DNA from: Artemia franciscana | Taxonomy: Eukaryota; Arthropoda; Branchiopoda; Anostraca; Artemiidae | Direction of reading: 5' to 3' | DNA length: 64,000 nt | Assembly (NCBI RefSeq): GCF_032884065.1 | Contig: NC_088866.1 | Span: 53,328,068-53,392,067, forward strand | Shown here: one piece after another, positions 58,562-64,000 of the stretch | Layout: each line of letters starts with the position of its first letter | How positions within the stretch are numbered: the first letter of the stretch is position 1 | Made by a program: the position numbers and the translations under genes | The notes under the pieces: generated by a model | What the model was told of the DNA's origin: nothing | What the model saw: only the letters and a program-made list of their open reading frames with translations | Databases searched by the model: none

Positions 58562-61500
58562 GTAAGTATTAATGATCATGTAACTAATTAACCAGAAGCT
58601 TGCAGGTCATCCAGTTTGTCTAAAAACAAATCTATCTACCTCATATTGTTCTTACCAACAAGATAAGGTAATAAACAGTTTTTCTATTGACATCTTGATG
58701 ATTTTTTACAATAAGATTCATTGAGGTAGATCTCCAGTTCAATCCTACCTGGATTTCTCACTGATCTTGTTGACTCCTGCTTTGAATGAGGCAAAGGTTG
58801 CAAAATTGACCATGGGCTCAGAGAAATTTGACATAAAGCATTGACAATAAACAAGTATTGGCGATTGCTTGTCTGGACAGGTTTTGCATTAGGCTTTGAC
58901 CTTTTATGTGACTAGACTGTGATGGGCTTAAAATTACACTCAAGAACCAAGCATTTAAGATCTTGCTTGCCATGATCACACTACCCTCATCCTTCTGATG
59001 TAAGGTTTTGTCAATTAAGGGCATTAAAATAGTTTTTTTTAAAAAAATTTAAGACAAGGGATGGTCTGTTGCTCTTCTTTGGCTGCTGATCAAATGTCAG
59101 CTATTTGGGTATGAATTTTGGAGCAATACATCTCATACCCAGATTGTCTCACAAGGTATGTTAAACAGGTGTTTACAAAATTTCTATAATCACAGAAAAC
59201 GTGGATTGTCTGTCAATGATTGCCTCTTGTATGCTTGTTAAGATTCCAAGTGTTGTGCTTTTTTATGGTCATCCCAAATGCCTGTCACTGACCTTTTTTT
59301 CATCCATGCTTGACGCATTTGTGTCACATAGCACTTCTACTTCGAACCCATAGTATTGCCAACAAACGCCTCCACAAGTATGCAAGGAGCATATAAAGCA
59401 GTTTTTTATCCTTGAACCAAATTTAAGTGCAGGCTCTTTGCTCCTCAGATTTGAAGAATTGCCAAAACACTGAAACACAACATTGTTGAAACTTATAAAA
59501 CTTGGCCTCTATCTGTTGCAGCTGTTGACAGGGGTATCAATTCACGAAAATATAAGGAGGGGAGAAAGATTTTACTAATAATAAAAAAGAGATAGAAAAA
59601 GGTGCTATCAAAGAGGGGGGAATTGCCCTCTTCCTACCAACCATAATTGGTGCTAATAAAGATATTTTCTCACCTAAACTAGCAGTGAAAGGTCACATTA
59701 AAAGGGGTTTGCATGCAGATTTCGAATTCTCCAAGCATTTGGCTTGCCTCCAATGTTATCAATTTGAATCTGAAAGGAACTCAATAAGACTCAGGCCGCA
59801 TGGACTACTGCAACAAGGAGTGTAGTAGTAGTATTATTAATTTATTAGGAAAAATATCAGAAACAAAATTTATTGTTTGCACATCAAAAGCACTGCTTGC
59901 CAAGGTGTGTTACTAATAAGAAAAAAACAAAGCATTTATATTTTCTAAGAAGTAAGAGGGCGAAACCGTATACCAAAAAAAAGAAGTTAAATTAATATTT
60001 TATATGCAATAAAACTACATAACATTATGATCCCAAAGCAAAAATATTGAATCATTTTTAACTCCATCAATCTCAATTTGTTTCAAAGGTCTACTTACCA
60101 AGCAACCCCACATGGAATTGAGATTTAAATTTACTAATGGGCAGTTCCATTAGTGAATAAGAACATCTGGTCAGCAAAATGGACAAAAGTATTGACAGTG
60201 GTTGTTTATGGTAATTGAAATGGGGACATGTGACATTTTCTGTCAAAGAGAGATTTGCAGCTTACATGCTTAAACTCAGCCCACTGTATCAGCTGGTTTA
60301 GTCTATTTTCCTATATATTTTTTGGGTCTCAATATGCTTAAAAGGTCATTTTCAAAAGGAGGTGAGCTGGATGTAAATCCTATATCCAAGTGAATTTCTG
60401 TTTTTACGCTGGATTTGTGAAAGGAATATATGTTTTTGCTTCCATCCTCTATTAATCCAGTTCTTGTTGAAACTGATTAAGAGCCTTAGTTCAGCTTTGC
60501 CTTTTCGACCAGAATAAAACTGGATATAAAATCCCCCTTTTTATTGAAAAAAAAATGGTTGTTTTCTCAATGATGAGACGTGAACATAAGTTCAGCTCTC
60601 ATTCCTGTGAAATTGAGCCCCTAGAAGATTCTATTCTTTCTTTTCCAGAAAAATGTCATTTTCCAAAAAAAGCCAAAGAAAATTATCTTCAGTTTTTATT
60701 TATTTTTGTTAGTTCGATTTTGATTGTGCTAAGAATTTGATGTCTTAAGTGAATAATAAACCAAACAGAATTGAACTAAAGGGACGAAACAATTTTTCAT
60801 ATCTCTCTATAGTGAGAAATATACTCTTTATAGCACATATATGCTGTGGGGGGGGGGGGTTTGGTATTTTGGACAATGTTTATACACTGATAACAACACG
60901 GGAATAGCTATGACTGAATGGACGAATACTTGTGCGTTAGCTTTTGGAGTAGCAAGTCTATCTCGAGTCTCAGGCAGATTGACCAAGTTTGAGAATTGAC
61001 ACATGACTGTTAAGTCACCCGGGATCATAGGCAAATAAGTGTCCAGCCAAAGCCTAATAGGGTTTTTACTCGTAATAATTCAAAAATGGAGTTTTTGGTT
61101 TCAAAATTGCTATTGCTCTATACTTGGTGCTTATAATATCTGTATCTGTGAAAAGAAACAAATTAGTAGGTTATAAAATTTTTAGGATATCTTTTGAGTT
61201 ACTGTAATCTAGATGGTGTTTGTTTTTTCTCTAAAAATATGCCGAGCTTTCAGTCTGGTCAAATCCACCTTTTAGTTGAGAAAAAGGTTTTTACAAGCAT
61301 TAGATTGACGAACCCAAATTCAAATATCATTCTTGTGAAAATGAACCCTTTGAAGATCCTGTCGTTTTTCGTTTTTTTTTTTTTCTTCAAAATCAGTCAT
61401 TTCCTATCCCTCTTTAACTAGTAATAGTTGAAAAATGGAGTATTTTGTTTCAAAATTATTTTACCATATCTTTGGTACTTAGAAAATGTGTAACTGTAAA

Positions 61501-62831
61501 ATTAGTAGAATGTCTTTTGAGTTACATTGACCTTAATGGCTTTGGTTTCTTTTTCCTTTGAAACTATTTTGAACTTTGTAGTCAAATAAATTACTTTTAT
61601 AGTTATCATCTATTATCTTAATTGATGTTTCATTAAAGGGACGTGTGCGAATGCCCCCTCCTGAATCCTAAAGTTTCCCACATTTTTAGGCAATTCTTAT
61701 TCTAATTATCAAAATATTTTTTATTATTACCCCCCCCCCCCCCCCCTGTCCAAAAAATGTTGTATGTGCCTGTCTTTTTATTATTAATAACAAAGCAGTA
61801 ATAAAATTAGTAATTTGATTATTATTATTAATTTATTCATCAAATTTTTTTTTTCTTTTTAAGCAGAATATTATGAATACATGAGTTTTAAGTTTGACTT
61901 TGGGTGTGTTAATCAGGTTTGACTATAAATCTATTAAATCAGCTAAGATGCATCCTAAGTTAGAATTCATTGGAATAATAAGATTACAAACATTTTCATT
62001 CGTGAGAAAAACAAAACAGACGCTAGTGACTGATAAAATCGCAAGCACTCAATGGTGATATTGGCATCACATGTTAATTTTACATAATTTTAAGCATGCA
62101 CAAATTCGTGCTTGTAAAATTGTGATTTGAGAAAGCAGTACTTCTTACGAAAAGTCCCTTGAATTATCGGGACTAGAGTCGCTCCACAACCACCGCCAAA
62201 ATCTTGTAATCATATTTGGACAATGCATTCTAGGAAGCTTAAAACACAGGTGTATCCTTTCCACGAAGCAACCCTGAACATACTCACTAGAAGACAGAAC
62301 AAGTTGACCCAGTTTACTGCTGCCCAGCGCGGTATCAGCATTCTTTTAATCCTTTTTTCGTGGGCCTGTTCAACAGTATAAAGTAATTGTAGTTTTTTGT
62401 TTATGTAATTTTTGTGTGCCTTGTAAACAGATCAGTTTTAGTGCTTCTTACTGCTCTATCGAGTGATTCAATAAATATGTGTATGCCTTTGGTACGCTTA
62501 GGGAAAGGTTGCCTCCCTCGCGATCTGTGGTGCTGGGTCTTTCCCGGTATCAGAAGGGGTAGACGGCAAAAAGCTACAGTTATAACTATGTCTGGAGAAG
62601 GATGCAGTACTATCCAGATCGCCTGTGGAAGATTTTGGTTGGCAGTACTCTTTATGTCATCATGAAGAAGTACCATTGATGCCTTATGCACCAGCAGGCG
62701 AGGGAAATCTAAGTAAGTCGGTGAGAAATCCCCTGGGAAGAGGACAAATAATAAAACATGGTCTGTATATATGCCATTATTCTTACAACTATTGTATATC
62801 CTATGATTAAATGATTCTTATTGTCTTTCAG
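58562..62831 (+). other. CTR9 intron (4270 bp)
   Basis: Bounded by GTAAGT and TTGTCTTTCAG. Contains a GTA/ATT-rich tail near 59820 that could be the 3' end of an old LINE, an imperfect ~360-bp duplication (AAAATGGAGT...TTTCAAAATT near 61085 and 61434), a 17-C run at 61730-61746, and a LINE RT fragment at 62160-62385. CpG content rises along the intron. The open frames around 62401-62691 are not recognised. Confidence 0.75.
62160..62385 (+). pseudogene. LINE C-terminal fragment in the CTR9 intron
   Basis: Plus-strand reading LESLHNHRQNLVIIFGQ, later NKLTQFTAAQRG and a Phe-rich end, resembles the conserved C-terminus of many LINE reverse transcriptases (LxxRRxxLxxxFGxxxL). Stops interrupt it. 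Confidence 0.45.
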
Positions 62832-63071
62832 GTAGAATATTACAAACAAGGCAAGATAAATGATTTTGTGAAAATCTTAGAGACCGCCCAGACTGATGCA
62901 AAAGCTGACTACAAAGAGTGTGAAAGGGATCAAATGCGTCTGTTTGATACCCTTGCAGCCTATTATGTTCAACAGGCCTCCAAGGAGAAACACAAGGATA
63001 AACGAAGAGACCTGTTTACCAGAGCTACTCATTTATATACTGCTGCAGATAGGATAATTATGTACGATCAG
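62832..63071 (+). CDS. CTR9: CTR9, second coding exon
   Basis: Exactly 80 codons in phase 0, from acceptor TTGTCTTTCAG (ends 62831) to donor CAG/GTTAGT (63072). It reads [16 protein letters not shown], then [31 protein letters not shown] and RIIMYDQ. These follow directly on the first exon in the known CTR9 sequence and make up the first helical repeat region, including the strongly conserved LAAYYVQQA. Together the two exons give the first 127 residues of a protein usually around 1,100-1,200 long; the rest lies beyond the right edge. No stop or frameshift. Confidence 0.93.
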
Positions 63072-63164
63072 GTTAGTAACATTTTATTTTAAGAATTAGA
63101 ACAACCTCCATTGTCACCTATATATGTTTTTTTTTTGGGGGGGGGGCATAAATAACAAGCAGCA

Positions 63165-63240
63165 CTAGGATTCAAACACCTTCACGGATCACTTTCACGG
63201 ATTTCAAGTCTAGCATGCTAACCACTTAGCTAGGACGGGC
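63165..63240 (-). repeat. tRNA-Ser(UGA)-like pseudogene or SINE head
   Basis: Minus strand starts GCCCGTCCTAGCTAAGTGG (an A-box-like TAGCTAAGTGG), has GACTTGAAATCC, the anticodon-loop string of tRNA-Ser(UGA), and GGTGTTTGAATCC as a B box. The T stem and acceptor stem do not pair well, so it is not a working tRNA. Confidence 0.45.
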
Positions 63241-63259
63241 GATTCTCTCTTGGACACAA

Positions 63260-63610
63260 TGGCTAGTACACGTTTTACAGATGAAGGATGACAGATTGCC
63301 CTTTTTGAGCATTCATCTAGAGCCAAACGAAAGTTAAGATGGCTTGGAGATATTTGAAGGATGAAGGATGGCAACATGCCAAAGACGTGAGAGGTTTTTT
63401 TGGTAGTCTATGTGGGGCTGAACGAAAAGAAAGTTGTATCTGAATGGACCAGGAAGAGGTCTCAAATAGGGACTTAAAGGAAGTTGGAACTTCTTGAGAG
63501 GAGTAAAGAGACTGAAGGCTTGAATAGATTGGGGTGCAAGAGGAACATTTGTAGCAGTGTTGTTCTCAGTCGGTACGGTGCTGCGTTTAGTGCTTAGAGG
63601 TAGTTGTAGT
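63260..63610 (+). pseudogene. CFDP2-like LINE 3' fragment in the CTR9 intron
   Basis: AAGATGGCTTGGAGA, GAAGGATG, GGACTTAAAGGAAGTTGGAA and the tail GTAGTTGTAGTACTG match the LINE's C-terminal coding and 3' end, with many indels. Confidence 0.7.
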
Positions 63611-64000
63611 ACTGCTTATTTGTGCATCAAACTCTTTTATTATTGTATTGAACTTACTTGTTTATGATATATTTTCTTTTTACGAGCAAGTTTTAGCTCT
63701 GCTTATATATACAAAGACTCCAACAGTGGAGGGAGGAGGAGGGAGGGAAGAAAAACGTTGTATATTATTAGACTATAAATTTTCTGTGGCAGGTCTTCTG
63801 GATCAACGTTGAGAAAGGGCTCTTCTTTTCCTCTTCATGCTCTATTCTAGTTAGTATCTCTTGCTCTAGTTTTTTAAAACCATCTATATTCTGGCAAAAA
63901 TTTTCCAGGGTGATTGTCTAAGGGAGAAAAAGTCAAGAAAAAAAGAGAAGAGAAAAAGCTAGCATAAACCTTTTAAGGGTTGTATAAAAATTATGTCATT

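Larger units (their letters stand above)
49800..58800. other. CpG-depleted block, probable methylated 5' part of the CTR9 gene
   Basis: By eye I count roughly 20 CpG in 50.4-58.4 kb, where about 200 would be expected at this base composition. The DNA to the left of 49.8 kb and from about 60 kb on has ordinary numbers. The block includes the first coding exon of CTR9 (no CpG in it). Contains no other recognisable gene. Confidence 0.75.
63072..64000 (+). other. Start of the next CTR9 intron
   Basis: Holds a tRNA-like sequence, a LINE fragment and simple sequence (G tract near 63136). No further CTR9 exon is visible before the edge. Confidence 0.7.

Noticed and set aside
61730-61746. G and C homopolymers (also near 11200, 19450, 58228, 60848, 63137) as regulatory quadruplexes
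   Set aside because: Single runs without the four-run pattern of a quadruplex; lengths may also be sequencing-sensitive.
62401-62691. Open frames on both strands next to the second CTR9 coding exon
   Set aside because: Lie inside the intron, do not match CTR9, and the two coding exons join directly in phase 0, so no exon is missing between them.

Overview
The window is AT-rich, intron-rich, repeat-dense eukaryotic nuclear DNA. The only gene I can name is a Paf1-complex CTR9 homologue with arthropod/animal-type exons at the right end. The rest is mostly layered transposable elements. The repeat types (hairpin-ended composite repeats, a CFDP2-like endonuclease/RT LINE, hAT and MITE families) fit a crustacean, and from memory they resemble those of brine shrimp (Artemia). 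That organism guess is inference and was not checked against any database.

Layout. 0.2-7.1 kb: a 6.75-kb hAT DNA transposon (275-7020) with an open minus-strand transposase gene, terminal inverted repeats and an 8-bp target duplication, inserted in the 3' coding end of an unrelated LINE. 8-13 kb: two copies of a ~1.6-kb composite repeat that ends in a long hairpin. 14.1-15.4 kb: a ~200-bp satellite. 15.4-26.9 kb: gene-poor DNA with short tandem duplications, a palindromic MITE and repeat fragments. 26.9-30.6 kb: a nearly complete but dead LINE on the minus strand. 30.6-38.2 kb: tandem repeats, two MITEs, a 1.98-kb inverted-repeat element with an 8-bp target duplication sitting in a LINE copy, and one LINE copy nested inside another copy of the same family.

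38.5-45.9 kb (+ strand): four short, highly basic open segments with matching splice sites and compatible phases. They look like the 3' exons of an unrecognised gene. Its introns hold a ~210-bp satellite, which appears to supply one splice acceptor, and a PHD/endonuclease LINE relic. 49.6-50.4 kb: a ~266-bp tandem array. 49.8-58.8 kb: a block almost without CpG, including a composite-repeat copy whose CpGs have decayed to TpG/CpA. It ends at the first coding exon of CTR9 (58421-58561), so it is probably germline-methylated DNA of a long 5' CTR9 intron. The second CTR9 coding exon is 62832-63071 and the gene runs off the right edge.

No rRNA gene, intact tRNA, CRISPR array, virus or toxin gene was seen. 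Most other open frames in the window are chance frames in AT-rich or repeat DNA.
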